Shown here piece after piece: positions 25,142-34,081 of a stretch of 64,000 bases of DNA. The notes under the pieces were generated by a model, which worked only from the letters and a program-made list of their open reading frames with translations, did no database searches and was not told where the DNA came from. Position 1 is the first letter of the stretch. The number at the start of each line of letters is the position of its first letter. The DNA is from Streptomyces sp. 378 (GTDB lineage Bacteria > Actinomycetota > Actinomycetes > Streptomycetales > Streptomycetaceae). The stretch lies in contig NZ_JASKMS010000002.1 of NCBI RefSeq assembly GCF_030124145.1, positions 1 through 64,000 of the forward strand, written 5' to 3'. Made by a program: the position numbers and the translations under genes.

Positions 25142-26655
25142 GCGGCGGCCCTCCCGGTGGCTGCGGCCATCACGGTTTCCTCGGTGGCGTCGGTGCGGGG
25201 GATCTCGGCGGTGAGGCGGCCCTCGTGCATCACCAGCACGCGGTCGGCCATGCCGAGGATCTCGGGCAGGTCGGAGGAGATCATCAGGACGGCCACGCCG
25301 TCGGCGGCCAGCTGGGACAGCAGGCGGTGCACCTCGGCCTTGGTGCCGACGTCGATGCCGCGGGTGGGCTCGTCGACGATCAGCACCTTCGGGCCGGTGG
25401 CCAGCCACTTGGCGAGCACGACCTTCTGCTGGTTGCCGCCGGAGAGCGTGTTGACGGTGTCGGCGATCCGGGCGTACTTCACCTGGAGCCTGACGGCCCA
25501 GTCGAGGGAGCGGCTGCGCTCGGCGCCGCGGTCCATGAGCCCGGCCTTCACGGTCGTGCGGAGCCCGGTCAGCCCGATGTTCCGCTCGATGGACATGTCC
25601 ATCACCAGGCCCTGGGCGCGCCGGTCCTCGGGGACCAGGGCGACTCCGGCGGCCATGGCGGTGGAGGGCGCACCGTTGACCAGCGCCTTGCCGTGGACGG
25701 AGACCTCACCGGCGTCCCAGCGGTCGATGCCGAACACGGCCCGGGCGACCTCCGTACGCCCGGCGCCGACGAGTCCGGCCAGGCCGACGATCTCGCCGTG
25801 CCGGACCTCGAAGGAGACGTCGGTGAACACGCCTTCGCGGGTCAGCCGGCGCACGCTGAGGGCGACCTCGCCCGGCTCGACCTCCTGCTTGGGATACAGC
25901 TCGTCGAGGTCGCGGCCGACCATGCGGCGCACGAGGTCGTCCTCGGTCATGCCCTCCAGGGGCTCACTGGCGATCCGGGCGCCGTCGCGCAGGGTGGTGA
26001 CCCGCCGGCAGATCTCGAAGATCTCCTCCAGCCGGTGGGAGATGAACAGCACGGCGGCGCCCTGGTCGCGCAGGGTGCGCACGACGCCGAAGAGGCGGGC
26101 GACCTCGCTGCCGGTGAGGGCGGCCGTCGGTTCGTCCATGATCAGGACTCGGGCGTCGAAGGAGAGCGCCTTGGCGATCTCCACGATCTGCTGGTCGGCG
26201 ATGGACAGACCGCGGGCGGGACGGTCGGGGTCGAGTTCGACCCCGAGGCGCTCCATCAGGGCGGCCGTCGCGTTGTGGGTGGCCTTGTGGTCGATCCGGC
26301 CGAGGGCGCGGCGCGGCTGGCGGCCCATGTAGATGTTCTCGGCGATCGACAGGTCGGGGAAGAGCGTGGGCTCCTGGTAGATCACGGCGATGCCGGCGTC
26401 GCGGGCGTCGCCGGGGCCGTGGAAGGCGACGGGTGCGCCGTCGAGCAGCACCTGGCCGGCGTCCGGGCGGTGCACCCCGGCGAGGGTCTTGATGAGGGTG
26501 GACTTGCCGGCACCGTTCTCACCGGCGAGTGCGTGCACCTCCCCGGGGAACAGCTCCAGGGAGACGTCCCGCAGTGCGCGGACCGCGCCGAAGGACTTGG
26601 AGACGTCCCTCAGTGCGAGAACCGGGGCCGGACCCGTGGTGGACGGGTGGGTCAT
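25138..26655 (-). CDS. rhaT: rhamnose ABC transporter ATP-binding protein (two NBDs)
   Basis: The product is 505 aa with tandem nucleotide-binding domains, as in RbsA/MglA. NBD1 has Walker [10 protein letters not shown] near residue 41, signature [17 protein letters not shown] and Walker [15 protein letters not shown]2 has the usual degenerate Walker A (GLVGAGRTE near 284), with signature [15 protein letters not shown] and Walker [13 protein letters not shown]. It is the first gene of the leftward operon. I chose the ATG at 26655 with GAGGAGCC upstream, where the conserved sequence begins. Confidence 0.92.
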   Translation of the reverse strand: MTHPSTTGPAPVLALRDVSKSFGAVRALRDVSLELFPGEVHALAGENGAGKSTLIKTLAGVHRPDAGQVLLDGAPVAFHGPGDARDAGIAVIYQEPTLFPDLSIAENIYMGRQPRRALGRIDHKATHNATAALMERLGVELDPDRPARGLSIADQQIVEIAKALSFDARVLIMDEPTAALTGSEVARLFGVVRTLRDQGAAVLFISHRLEEIFEICRRVTTLRDGARIASEPLEGMTEDDLVRRMVGRDLDELYPKQEVEPGEVALSVRRLTREGVFTDVSFEVRHGEIVGLAGLVGAGRTEVARAVFGIDRWDAGEVSVHGKALVNGAPSTAMAAGVALVPEDRRAQGLVMDMSIERNIGLTGLRTTVKAGLMDRGAERSRSLDWAVRLQVKYARIADTVNTLSGGNQQKVVLAKWLATGPKVLIVDEPTRGIDVGTKAEVHRLLSQLAADGVAVLMISSDLPEILGMADRVLVMHEGRLTAEIPRTDATEETVMAAATGRAAA

Positions 26656-26699
26656 GAGGGCTCCTCGACGACGCCGGTGGGTCGGCCCTCTCGGCGTCG

Positions 26700-26711
26700 T
26701 GAAAGGTTTCA
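26700..26711. promoter_or_regulatory. LacI-type operator of the leftward rhamnose transport operon
   Basis: TGAAAGGTTTCA is an inverted repeat (TGAAA/TTTCA around two bases), the usual LacI-family half-sites. It lies 14-25 bases downstream of the leftward -10 box, where a bound repressor would block elongation or open-complex formation. Confidence 0.65.
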
Positions 26712-26725
26712 ACTGGGTTGCCGGG

Positions 26726-26755
26726 ACGTTAGGCGGGCCGCGCATGTCACGTCAA
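26726..26755 (-). promoter_or_regulatory. leftward promoter of rhaT-rhaP-rhaQ-rhaS-rhaM
   Basis: Read on the minus strand, TTGACG (26750-26755) and TAACGT (26726-26731) are separated by 18 bases, a good housekeeping-sigma promoter. It drives rhaT, with a leader of about 65 bases that contains a LacI-type operator. Confidence 0.65.
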
Positions 26756-26766
26756 TGGGTTCCGGT

Positions 26767-26781
26767 CGAAAAAGTTTCGAG
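26767..26781. promoter_or_regulatory. third palindrome in the rhamnose divergent region
   Basis: TCGAAA and TTTCGA are exact inverted repeats around AAG. The site lies between the two divergent -35 boxes and resembles, but does not equal, the TGAAA/TTTCA operators. It could be an auxiliary repressor site for looping, or a site for another regulator. Confidence 0.4.
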
Positions 26782-26829
26782 CACAGAAGGTCACGCATGG
26801 GTCACGGGGAACCGCCTTGGCCGGAGGGG

Positions 26830-26859
26830 TTGACACCCCTTCGGGGGGGCCCATAGCTT
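26830..26859 (+). promoter_or_regulatory. rightward promoter of rhaI
   Basis: A consensus -35 box TTGACA (26830-26835) and TAGCTT (26854-26859) are spaced by 18 bases. The predicted transcription start falls at about 26866, directly at the edge of the operator that follows. Confidence 0.7.
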
Positions 26860-26866
26860 CGCGTCC

Positions 26867-26882
26867 TGAATCGTTTCATTCA
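26867..26882. promoter_or_regulatory. LacI-type operator of the rightward rhamnose genes
   Basis: TGAATCGTTTCATTCA is an inverted repeat with TGAAT/ATTCA ends and a GTTTCA core shared with the other operator. It starts at the predicted transcription start of rhaI, so repressor binding would occlude initiation. Confidence 0.65.
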
Positions 26883-26917
26883 GTGGTCGTCACGACCCGA
26901 TGTCACAGGAGCCTGAC

Positions 26918-28078
26918 GTGACCGAGCTCGCCGCGGCGAAGGCCGCTCTCAAGACACAGGCCGTCGAGACGCCGTCGTGGGCGTACGGGAACTCGGGCAC
27001 ACGGTTCAAGGTGTTCGCACAGCAGGGCGTGCCGCGCACCCCGTTCGAGAAGCTGGACGACGCGGCGAAGGTCCACGAGTTCACCGGGGTCGCACCGACG
27101 GTGGCCCTGCACATTCCGTGGGACCGGGTCGAGGACTACGCGGCCCTGGCGAAGCATGCCGAGCAGCGGGGCGTGCGGCTCGGGGCGATCAACTCCAACA
27201 CCTTCCAGGACGACGACTACAAACTCGGGAGCATCTGCCATCCGGAGGCTTCCGTGCGGCGGAAGGCCGTGGATCATCTGCTGGAGTGCGTCGACATCAT
27301 GGATGCGACGGGCTCGACGGATCTGAAGCTGTGGTTCGCCGACGGGACGAACTATCCCGGGCAGGACGACATCCGTGGGCGGCAGGACCGGCTGGCCGAG
27401 GGGCTGGCCGAGGTCTACGAGCGGCTCGGGGACGGGCAGCGGATGCTGCTGGAGTACAAGTTCTTCGAGCCCGCCTTCTACACGACGGATGTGCCGGACT
27501 GGGGAACCGCCTATGCCCACTGCCTGAAGCTCGGGCCGCAGGCGCAGGTCGTCGTCGACACGGGGCATCACGCGCCGGGAACCAACATCGAGTTCATCGT
27601 GGCGACCCTGCTGCGTGAGGGGAAGCTCGGCGGGTTCGACTTCAACTCGCGGTTCTACGCGGATGACGACCTGATGGTCGGGGCCGCCGATCCGTTCCAG
27701 CTCTTCCGGATCATGTACGAAGTCGTGCGGGGCGGTGGGCTCTCGCCCGACGTCGCCTTCATGCTCGACCAGTGCCACAACATCGAGGCGAAGATCCCGG
27801 CGATCATCCGGTCGGTGATGAACGTCCAGGAGGCCACGGCCAAGGCACTGCTGGTCGATGGTGACGCGTTGGCCGCGGCGCAGCGGGCTGGCGACGTGCT
27901 GGAGGCGAACGCCGTGGTGATGGACGCCTACAACACGGACGTGCGGCCTCTGCTGCGTGAGGTGCGCGAGGAGATGGGGCTGGACCCCGAGCCGCTCGCC
28001 GCGTACCGGCGGTCCGGGTGGGCCGAGCAGATCGTCGCCGAGCGGGTCGGTGGGCAGCAGGCCGGTTGGGGGGCGTGA
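26918..28078 (+). CDS. rhaI: L-rhamnose isomerase
   Basis: The product is 386 aa and belongs to the Pseudomonas-type RhaI class rather than E. coli RhaA. It converts L-rhamnose to L-rhamnulose. The TIM-barrel metal ligands are in the expected context: [12 protein letters not shown] near residue 180 (Glu), [15 protein letters not shown] near 215 (Asp, His), [12 protein letters not shown] near 245 and FMLDQCHN near 285. I prefer the GTG at 26918 because AGGAG is 7 bases upstream. The ATG at 26900 would add six residues but has no ribosome site. Confidence 0.9.
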   Translation: MTELAAAKAALKTQAVETPSWAYGNSGTRFKVFAQQGVPRTPFEKLDDAAKVHEFTGVAPTVALHIPWDRVEDYAALAKHAEQRGVRLGAINSNTFQDDDYKLGSICHPEASVRRKAVDHLLECVDIMDATGSTDLKLWFADGTNYPGQDDIRGRQDRLAEGLAEVYERLGDGQRMLLEYKFFEPAFYTTDVPDWGTAYAHCLKLGPQAQVVVDTGHHAPGTNIEFIVATLLREGKLGGFDFNSRFYADDDLMVGAADPFQLFRIMYEVVRGGGLSPDVAFMLDQCHNIEAKIPAIIRSVMNVQEATAKALLVDGDALAAAQRAGDVLEANAVVMDAYNTDVRPLLREVREEMGLDPEPLAAYRRSGWAEQIVAERVGGQQAGWGA

Positions 28079-28100
28079 GCGTCTGCCGGGTTCTGTTCTC

Positions 28101-28175
28101 TGCGGGGTGCGCGCCGCATGTGGCTGGTCGCGCCCCGCGGCGGAGCCGCTGATCAGCGCCGCCCCGCGCCCCGAA
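28101..28175. repeat. degenerate Streptomyces-type intergenic repeat (REP-like)
   Basis: The rhaI-rhaEW gap contains TGCGGGGTGCGCGCC, GTGGCTGGTCGCG and CCGCCCCGCGCCCC, the word set of the repetitive palindromic element common between Streptomyces genes (usually GTGGCTGGTCGCGCAGTTCC... CGCGCCCCT). It can fold into GC-rich hairpins, and inside an operon it may partly attenuate transcription or protect mRNA ends. Confidence 0.5.
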
Positions 28176-28218
28176 GAAGGCACCTCCCTCCCCTCTCTCT
28201 TCTGAAAAGGAACCGTTC

Positions 28219-30258
28219 ATGGCTGTCCATCCCGAAGCTGCCGCTCTGCTGGCCCGGTCGCACCGGCTCGGCTCCGATCCCCGGAACACCAACTACGCGG
28301 GGGGCAACGCCTCCGCCAAGGGCACCGAGACCGACCCCGTCACCGGTGGGGACGTCGAGCTGATGTGGGTCAAGGGGTCCGGCGGCGACCTCGGGACGCT
28401 GACCGAGGCGGGGCTGGCCGTGCTCCGGCTCGACCGGATGCGGGCGCTCGTCGACGTGTATCCGGGAGTCGAGCGCGAGGACGAGATGGTCGCCGCCTTC
28501 GACTACTGCCTGCACGGCAAGGGCGGGGCCGCTCCCTCCATCGACACCGCGATGCACGGGCTGGTCGAGGCCGCGCACGTCGATCATCTGCACCCGGACT
28601 CGGGGATCGCGCTGGCCTGTGCCGCCGACGGGGAGAAGCTGACCGCGGAGTGCTTCGGGGACCGCGTCGTGTGGGTGCCGTGGCGGCGGCCCGGTTTCCA
28701 GCTCGGGCTGGACATCGCGGCCGTGAAGAAGGCCAACCCGCAAGCCGTCGGGTGTGTTCTCGGCGGGCACGGGATCACCGCCTGGGGTGACACCTCCGAG
28801 GAGTGCGAGCGGAACTCGCTGGACATCATCCGCACCGCCGAGCGGTTCCTCGCCGAGCGTGGCAGGGCCGAGCCCTTCGGTCCGGTGATCGAGGGGTACT
28901 CCGCGCTGGGCGCCGCCGAGCGGCGCGAGCGGGCCGCCGCCCTCGCGCCGTACGTGCGCGCCCTCGCCTCCCGGGACCGGCCGCAGGTGGGGCATTACGA
29001 CGACTCCGAGGTCGTGCTCGACTTCCTCGCGAGGGCGGAGCACCCGCGTCTGGCCGCGCTCGGCACCTCCTGCCCCGACCACTTCCTGCGCACCAAGGTC
29101 CGCCCGCTGGTGCTGGACCTGCCGCCGACCGCTCCGCTCGACGAGGCGATCGCCCGGCTGAAGGAGTTGCACGCCGAGTACCGCGAGGAGTACGCCGCCT
29201 ACTACCGGCGGCACGCCGAGCCGGACTCCCCCGCCATGCGGGGCGCCGACCCGGCGATCGTGCTGGTACCGGGCGTGGGCATGTTCTCCTTCGGCAAGGA
29301 CAAGCAGACCGCCCGGGTGGCCGGCGAGTTCTACGTCAACGCCGTCAACGTGATGCGCGGGGCCGAGGCCGTGTCCGCCTACGCGCCGATCGAAGAGTCC
29401 GAGAAGTTCCGGATCGAGTACTGGACGCTGGAGGAGGCCAAGCTCCAGCGGATGCCGAAGCCCAAGGCACTGGCGACCCGCGTGGCGCTGGTGACCGGTG
29501 CCGGCAGCGGGATCGGCAAGGCCATCGCCCACCGGCTCGTCGCCGAGGGGGCGTGCGTGGTCGTCGCCGACCTCGACGCGGAGAACGCCCGGGCCGTCGC
29601 CGAGGAACTGGGCGGGTCCGACAAGGCCGTCGCCGTGACGGTGGACGTCACGTCCGAGGAGCAGATCGCCGAGGCGTTCCGGGCGGCCGTGCTGGCCTTC
29701 GGCGGAGTGGACCTCGTCGTCAACAACGCGGGCATCTCGATCTCCAAGCCGCTGCTGGAGACCTCCGCCAAGGACTGGGACCTCCAGCACGACATCATGG
29801 CGCGTGGGTCCTTCCTGGTGTCGCGGGAAGCGGCGCGCGTGATGATCGCCCAGGAACTGGGCGGTGACGTCGTCTACATCGCCTCGAAGAACGCCGTGTT
29901 CGCCGGTCCCAACAACATCGCCTACTCCGCCACCAAGGCCGACCAGGCCCACCAGGTGCGGCTGCTCGCCGCCGAGCTGGGCGAGCACGGCATCCGGGTC
30001 AACGGGGTCAACCCCGACGGTGTCGTGCGCGGCTCGGGGATCTTCGCCGGTGGGTGGGGCGCCCAGCGGGCCGCCGTGTACGGGGTGGAGGAGGAGAAGC
30101 TGGGTGAGTTCTACGCGCAGCGGACCATCCTCAAGCGGGAGGTGCTCCCCGAGCATGTCGCGAACGCGGTCTTCGCGCTGACCGGCGGGGACCTGACCCA
30201 CACCACCGGTCTGCACATCCCGGTCGACGCCGGCGTCGCGGCCGCCTTCCTGCGATGA
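28219..30258 (+). CDS. rhaEW: bifunctional rhamnulose-1-phosphate aldolase/lactaldehyde dehydrogenase
   Basis: The product is a 679-aa natural fusion. Residues about 1-410 are a class II aldolase/adducin-type domain (NTNYAGGNASAKG, the VDHLHPDSGIALAC zinc His segment, GGHGITAWGD). Residues about 420-679 are a short-chain dehydrogenase (VTGAGSGIGKA near 432, VVNNAGIS, the YSATKADQ active-site Tyr/Lys). It splits rhamnulose-1-phosphate into dihydroxyacetone phosphate and L-lactaldehyde and then oxidises the lactaldehyde to L-lactate. It overlaps rhaB by 4 bases. AAAAGGAACC precedes the ATG. Confidence 0.93.
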   Translation: MAVHPEAAALLARSHRLGSDPRNTNYAGGNASAKGTETDPVTGGDVELMWVKGSGGDLGTLTEAGLAVLRLDRMRALVDVYPGVEREDEMVAAFDYCLHGKGGAAPSIDTAMHGLVEAAHVDHLHPDSGIALACAADGEKLTAECFGDRVVWVPWRRPGFQLGLDIAAVKKANPQAVGCVLGGHGITAWGDTSEECERNSLDIIRTAERFLAERGRAEPFGPVIEGYSALGAAERRERAAALAPYVRALASRDRPQVGHYDDSEVVLDFLARAEHPRLAALGTSCPDHFLRTKVRPLVLDLPPTAPLDEAIARLKELHAEYREEYAAYYRRHAEPDSPAMRGADPAIVLVPGVGMFSFGKDKQTARVAGEFYVNAVNVMRGAEAVSAYAPIEESEKFRIEYWTLEEAKLQRMPKPKALATRVALVTGAGSGIGKAIAHRLVAEGACVVVADLDAENARAVAEELGGSDKAVAVTVDVTSEEQIAEAFRAAVLAFGGVDLVVNNAGISISKPLLETSAKDWDLQHDIMARGSFLVSREAARVMIAQELGGDVVYIASKNAVFAGPNNIAYSATKADQAHQVRLLAAELGEHGIRVNGVNPDGVVRGSGIFAGGWGAQRAAVYGVEEEKLGEFYAQRTILKREVLPEHVANAVFALTGGDLTHTTGLHIPVDAGVAAAFLR

Positions 30259-31745
30259 GCGCGGCTGTGAGGTGCTACGCCGCGGTCGACCTCGGCGCGT
30301 CCAGCGGGCGCGTCATGGTCGGCCGTGTCGGCCCGGACAGCCTGGAGCTGGCCGAGGCGCACCGCTTCCCCAACCGGCCGGTCCGGGTGCCCGAGGGGCT
30401 GCGGTGGGATGTGCTCGGACTGTACGCCGGGGTGCTGGACGGGCTGAACGCGGCCGGGCGGGTCGACTCCGTCGGCATCGACAGCTGGGCCGTGGACTAC
30501 GGACTGCTCGACGCGGACGGGGCCCTGCTCGGCAACCCCGTGCACTACCGGGACTCCCGTACGGAGGGGGTCGCGGAGAAGGTGTGGGCGACCGTGCCCG
30601 CGCGGGAGCTGTACGCCGCGACCGGGTTGCAGCACGCGCCCTTCAACACCCTGTACCAGCTGACCGCCGCGCGATCGACGGCTCAGTTCGCCCAGGCCCG
30701 GCGATTGCTGCTGATGCCCGATCTGCTGACGTACTGGCTCACCGGCGAGCAGGGCACGGAGCTCACCAACGCCTCCACGACCCAGCTGATCGATCCGCGC
30801 ACCCGCGACTGGGCGTACGGCGTCGCCGAGCGCCTCGGGATCGACCTCGGTCTGTTCGCGCCGCTGCGGCAGCCCGGTGACGCTGCGGGACTGCTGCGCC
30901 CCGAGGTGCTGGAGACCACCGGGCTCACGGGTCCCGTGCCGGTGACGACGGTCGGTTCGCACGACACCGCCTCGGCGGTCGCCGCGGTACCGGCGTCGGG
31001 CGAGCGGTTCGCCTACATCTGCACGGGCACCTGGTCCCTGGCCGGTGTGGAGCTGGAGGCTCCGGTGCTGACCGAGGAGAGCCGGGCGGCCAACTTCACC
31101 AACGAACTGGGCCTGGACGGCACGGTCCGCTATCTGCGCAACATCATGGGGCTCTGGCTGCTCCAGGAGTGCGTACGGACCTGGGGCGAGACGGATCTGG
31201 GCGCGCTGCTGCTGGAGGCGTCCAGGGTGGAGGCGCTGCGGTCGGTGGTGGACGCGGGCGACGCGGCGTTCCTCGCGCCGGGGCGGATGCCCGAGCGGAT
31301 CGCCGAGGCCTGCCGGGCCTCGGGGCAGCCCGTGCCCGAGTCGCCGGCCGAGGTGACGCGCTGCATCCTCGACTCCCTCGCCCTCGCGCACCGCAAGGCC
31401 GTCGAGGACGCCCAGCGGCTCGCCGGGCACGCGGTCGACGTCGTGCATGTCGTCGGGGGCGGTACGCGCAACGCGCTGCTGTGCCAGCTGACCGCCGACG
31501 CCTGCGGGCTGCCGGTGGTGGCCGGACCGACCGAGGCCGCCGCACTCGGGAACGTGCTGGTGCAGGCACGGGCGCATGGGCCGGCCGGCGACCTCGCGGG
31601 GATGCGGCGGCTGCTGGTGCACACACAGCCGCTCACGCGGTACGAGCCGCGCGGCGGGACCGGGCGGTGGCGCGCCGCACAGGACCGGCTCGCCGGTCAC
31701 ACCGTCGCGGCCCCACCCGCCGCAGAGGCGGGGTCGCCGTACTGA
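30255..31745 (+). CDS. rhaB: rhamnulokinase
   Basis: The product is a 496-aa FGGY-family kinase. The N-terminal phosphate loop is AAVDLGASSGRVMVG near residue 8. VDSVGIDSWAVDYGLLD carries the catalytic-region Asp, and the C-terminal adenosine motif is VVHVVGGGTRNALLCQLTADACG near 395. It phosphorylates L-rhamnulose at C1 for the aldolase. The start overlaps the rhaEW stop (ATGA), so translation is coupled. The protein is of normal length, with a slightly longer Ala/Pro tail. Confidence 0.93.
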   Translation: MSAAVRCYAAVDLGASSGRVMVGRVGPDSLELAEAHRFPNRPVRVPEGLRWDVLGLYAGVLDGLNAAGRVDSVGIDSWAVDYGLLDADGALLGNPVHYRDSRTEGVAEKVWATVPARELYAATGLQHAPFNTLYQLTAARSTAQFAQARRLLLMPDLLTYWLTGEQGTELTNASTTQLIDPRTRDWAYGVAERLGIDLGLFAPLRQPGDAAGLLRPEVLETTGLTGPVPVTTVGSHDTASAVAAVPASGERFAYICTGTWSLAGVELEAPVLTEESRAANFTNELGLDGTVRYLRNIMGLWLLQECVRTWGETDLGALLLEASRVEALRSVVDAGDAAFLAPGRMPERIAEACRASGQPVPESPAEVTRCILDSLALAHRKAVEDAQRLAGHAVDVVHVVGGGTRNALLCQLTADACGLPVVAGPTEAAALGNVLVQARAHGPAGDLAGMRRLLVHTQPLTRYEPRGGTGRWRAAQDRLAGHTVAAPPAAEAGSPY

Positions 31746-31790
31746 CGGGGTCTCCCCCGCGCCTCGTCCCCCTGCTGCTCCCCCACTACG

Positions 31791-31820
31791 CTGACCGCGT
31801 GTGGGAGGGGCCGCTAACAT
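31791..31820 (+). promoter_or_regulatory. lutABC promoter
   Basis: CTGACC (31791-31796) and TAACAT (31815-31820) are spaced by 18 bases upstream of lutA. An AAGGAG ribosome site follows. No operator matching the rhamnose LacI sites is seen here, so lutABC probably has its own control. Confidence 0.5.
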
Positions 31821-31850
31821 TCATCCGACGACCGACCACAAGGAGCCGCG

Positions 31851-32606
31851 ATGCGTGTCGCCCTGTTCCTGACCTGCGTCAACGACACGCTCTATCCGGA
31901 CACCGGGCGCGCCGTGGTGAAGCTGCTGACCAGACTGGGCGTTGAGGTCGACTTCCCGATGGCGCAGACCTGCTGCGGGCAGGCGCACTACAACACCGGA
32001 TACCGTCACGAGGCCGAGCCGCTCGCCCGGCATTTCTCCGATGTCTTCGGCTCGTACGAGGCGATCGTGACGCCGTCCGGGTCGTGCGGGGCGATGGTGC
32101 GGGAGCTGTATCCGCGGATGGGCGAGCGGGCCCGGGCGGAGGGGCGCGGGGGCTCCCTGGCCGCCACACTCGCCCCGGTGGCGCCCAAGACGTACGAGCT
32201 CACCAAGTTCCTGGTCGACGTGCTGGGCGTGACGGACGTCGGGGCGTACTACCCGCACAAGGTGACCTACCATCCGACCTGCCACGGCCTGCGCGGGCTG
32301 GGCCTCGGCGACCGGCCGCGGCGACTGCTCCAGGCCGTGAAGGGGCTGGAGCTGGCCGAGCTGCCGGGGGCCGACGAGTGCTGCGGGTTCGGCGGCACCT
32401 TCGCGCTGAAGAACGCCGACGTCTCGGCCGCGATGGGCGCGGACAAGGTGCGCAACGCCGAGTCGACGGGCGCCGAGGTGCTGTGCGCGGCCGACAACTC
32501 CTGCCTGATGCACATCGGCGGGACGATGGCTCGGCTGCGGACCGGCATGCGGCCGGTGCACATCGCGGAGATCCTGGCGAGCACGGAGGAGGAACCGGCC
32601 GTATGA
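31851..32606 (+). CDS. lutA: L-lactate oxidation Fe-S protein
   Basis: The product is 251 aa with two CCG-domain signatures: AQTCCGQAHYNTGY near residue 40, and the paired HPTCHGLRGLGL and DECCGFGGTFALKN segments near 145 and 180. These cysteine-rich repeats bind cofactors or Fe-S in the LutA/GlpC/heterodisulfide-reductase family. LutA acts with LutB and LutC to oxidise L-lactate to pyruvate. AAGGAG precedes the ATG, and the stop overlaps the lutB start (ATGA). Confidence 0.92.
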   Translation: MRVALFLTCVNDTLYPDTGRAVVKLLTRLGVEVDFPMAQTCCGQAHYNTGYRHEAEPLARHFSDVFGSYEAIVTPSGSCGAMVRELYPRMGERARAEGRGGSLAATLAPVAPKTYELTKFLVDVLGVTDVGAYYPHKVTYHPTCHGLRGLGLGDRPRRLLQAVKGLELAELPGADECCGFGGTFALKNADVSAAMGADKVRNAESTGAEVLCAADNSCLMHIGGTMARLRTGMRPVHIAEILASTEEEPAV

Positions 32607-34081
32607 GCGGGACGTTCGTCGGCATGCCGGCGTTTCCGGAGGCCGCGCGCGAGGCCGTGGCGAACCCGACCCTGCGCGGCAATCTGCGGCACGCCACCCA
32701 CACCATCCGCGCCAAACGGGCGAAGGCCGTCACTGAGGTGTCCGACTGGGCCGAGCTGCGTGAGGCGGGCAAGCGGATCAAGGACCATGCGCTGCGCCAT
32801 CTGGACCGCTTTCTGGAGCAGTTGGAGGAGTCGGTCACGGCCGCGGGCGGCGTCGTGCACTGGGCCGCCGACGCGGCCGAGGCCAACGACATCGTGACCC
32901 GGCTCGTGAAGATGACCGGCGAGTCGGAGGTCGTCAAAGTCAAGTCGATGGCCACGCAGGAGATCGGTCTGAACGAGGCGCTGGAGGCCGAGGGCATCCG
33001 TGCCTACGAGACCGATCTCGCCGAGCTGATCGTGCAGTTGGGCAAGGACCGGCCCTCCCACATCCTGGTGCCGGCCATCCACCGCAACCGGGGCGAGATC
33101 CGGGACATCTTCCGTGCCGAGATGAGCGAGTGGGGCCGCCCCGCCCCCGAGGGCCTCACCGACACGCCCGCCGAACTCGCCGAGGCGGCCCGGCTGCACC
33201 TGCGGGAGAAGTTCCTGCGCGCCAAGGTCGGCATCTCCGGCGCCAACTTCATGGTCGCCGAGACGGGCACGCTCGTGGTCGTGGAATCCGAGGGCAACGG
33301 GCGGATGTGCCTGACGCTGCCCGAGACGCTGATCTCGGTCGTGGGCATCGAGAAGATCGTGCCGACGTGGAGGGACCTGGAGGTGTTCCTGCAGACCCTC
33401 CCCCGCTCCTCGACCGCCGAGCGCATGAACCCGTACACGTCGACCTGGACCGGCACGATGGACGGGGACGGGCCGAGCACCTTCCATCTGGTGCTGCTGG
33501 ACAACGGCCGCACCGACACCCTCGCCGACGAGGTCGGCCGGCAGGCTCTGCGCTGCATCCGCTGCTCGGCGTGCCTCAACGTGTGCCCGGTGTACGAACG
33601 GGCCGGCGGCCACGCCTACGGCTCGGTGTACCCGGGGCCGATCGGCGCGATCCTCAGTCCCCAACTGCGCGGCACGGCCAGCGAGATCGACGCCTCGCTG
33701 CCGTACGCGTCCTCGCTGTGCGGCGCGTGCTACGAGGTGTGCCCGGTCGCCATCGACATCCCCGAGGTGCTGGTGCATCTGCGGGAGCGGGTCGTGCAGG
33801 GCGGTGAGGTCACGCGGGAGGGCAACAAGGTGGTGCTGCGGCCCGCGAAGGGGCATGCCGCCGAGCGCGCGGCGATGCGGGCGGCCCGTTGGGCGTTCAC
33901 ACACCCCGGCGCGCTGCGCACCGGCCAGCGCGCCGCCTCCCGCACACGCCGCTTCCATCCCCGTACGCTGCCCGGCCCCGGCCGGGCCTGGAGCGGGACC
34001 CGGGAGCTGCCGCCGGTGCCCGCCGAGCCGTTCCGGGACTGGTGGCAGCGCACGCGCGGCGGAGAGGACGGGGCGAAGTGA
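32603..34081 (+). CDS. lutB: L-lactate oxidation iron-sulfur protein
   Basis: The product is 492 aa. An N-terminal DUF162-type (LUD) domain contains MATQEIGLNEAL and VAETGTLVVVESEGNGRM. Two ferredoxin-like 4Fe-4S motifs follow: CIRCSACLNVCPVY near residue 315 and CGACYEVCPVAIDIP near 375. A C-terminal Arg/Pro-rich extension of about 60 residues ends in a Trp-rich segment. It is translationally coupled on both sides (ATGA with lutA, GTGA with lutC). This is the electron-carrying subunit of the lactate oxidation complex. Confidence 0.93.
   Translation: MSGTFVGMPAFPEAAREAVANPTLRGNLRHATHTIRAKRAKAVTEVSDWAELREAGKRIKDHALRHLDRFLEQLEESVTAAGGVVHWAADAAEANDIVTRLVKMTGESEVVKVKSMATQEIGLNEALEAEGIRAYETDLAELIVQLGKDRPSHILVPAIHRNRGEIRDIFRAEMSEWGRPAPEGLTDTPAELAEAARLHLREKFLRAKVGISGANFMVAETGTLVVVESEGNGRMCLTLPETLISVVGIEKIVPTWRDLEVFLQTLPRSSTAERMNPYTSTWTGTMDGDGPSTFHLVLLDNGRTDTLADEVGRQALRCIRCSACLNVCPVYERAGGHAYGSVYPGPIGAILSPQLRGTASEIDASLPYASSLCGACYEVCPVAIDIPEVLVHLRERVVQGGEVTREGNKVVLRPAKGHAAERAAMRAARWAFTHPGALRTGQRAASRTRRFHPRTLPGPGRAWSGTRELPPVPAEPFRDWWQRTRGGEDGAK

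Noticed and set aside
28219..30258. Aldolase-dehydrogenase fusion considered as an assembly artefact
   Set aside because: This fusion is the known RhaEW-type enzyme, and the frame is continuous with normal codon use.
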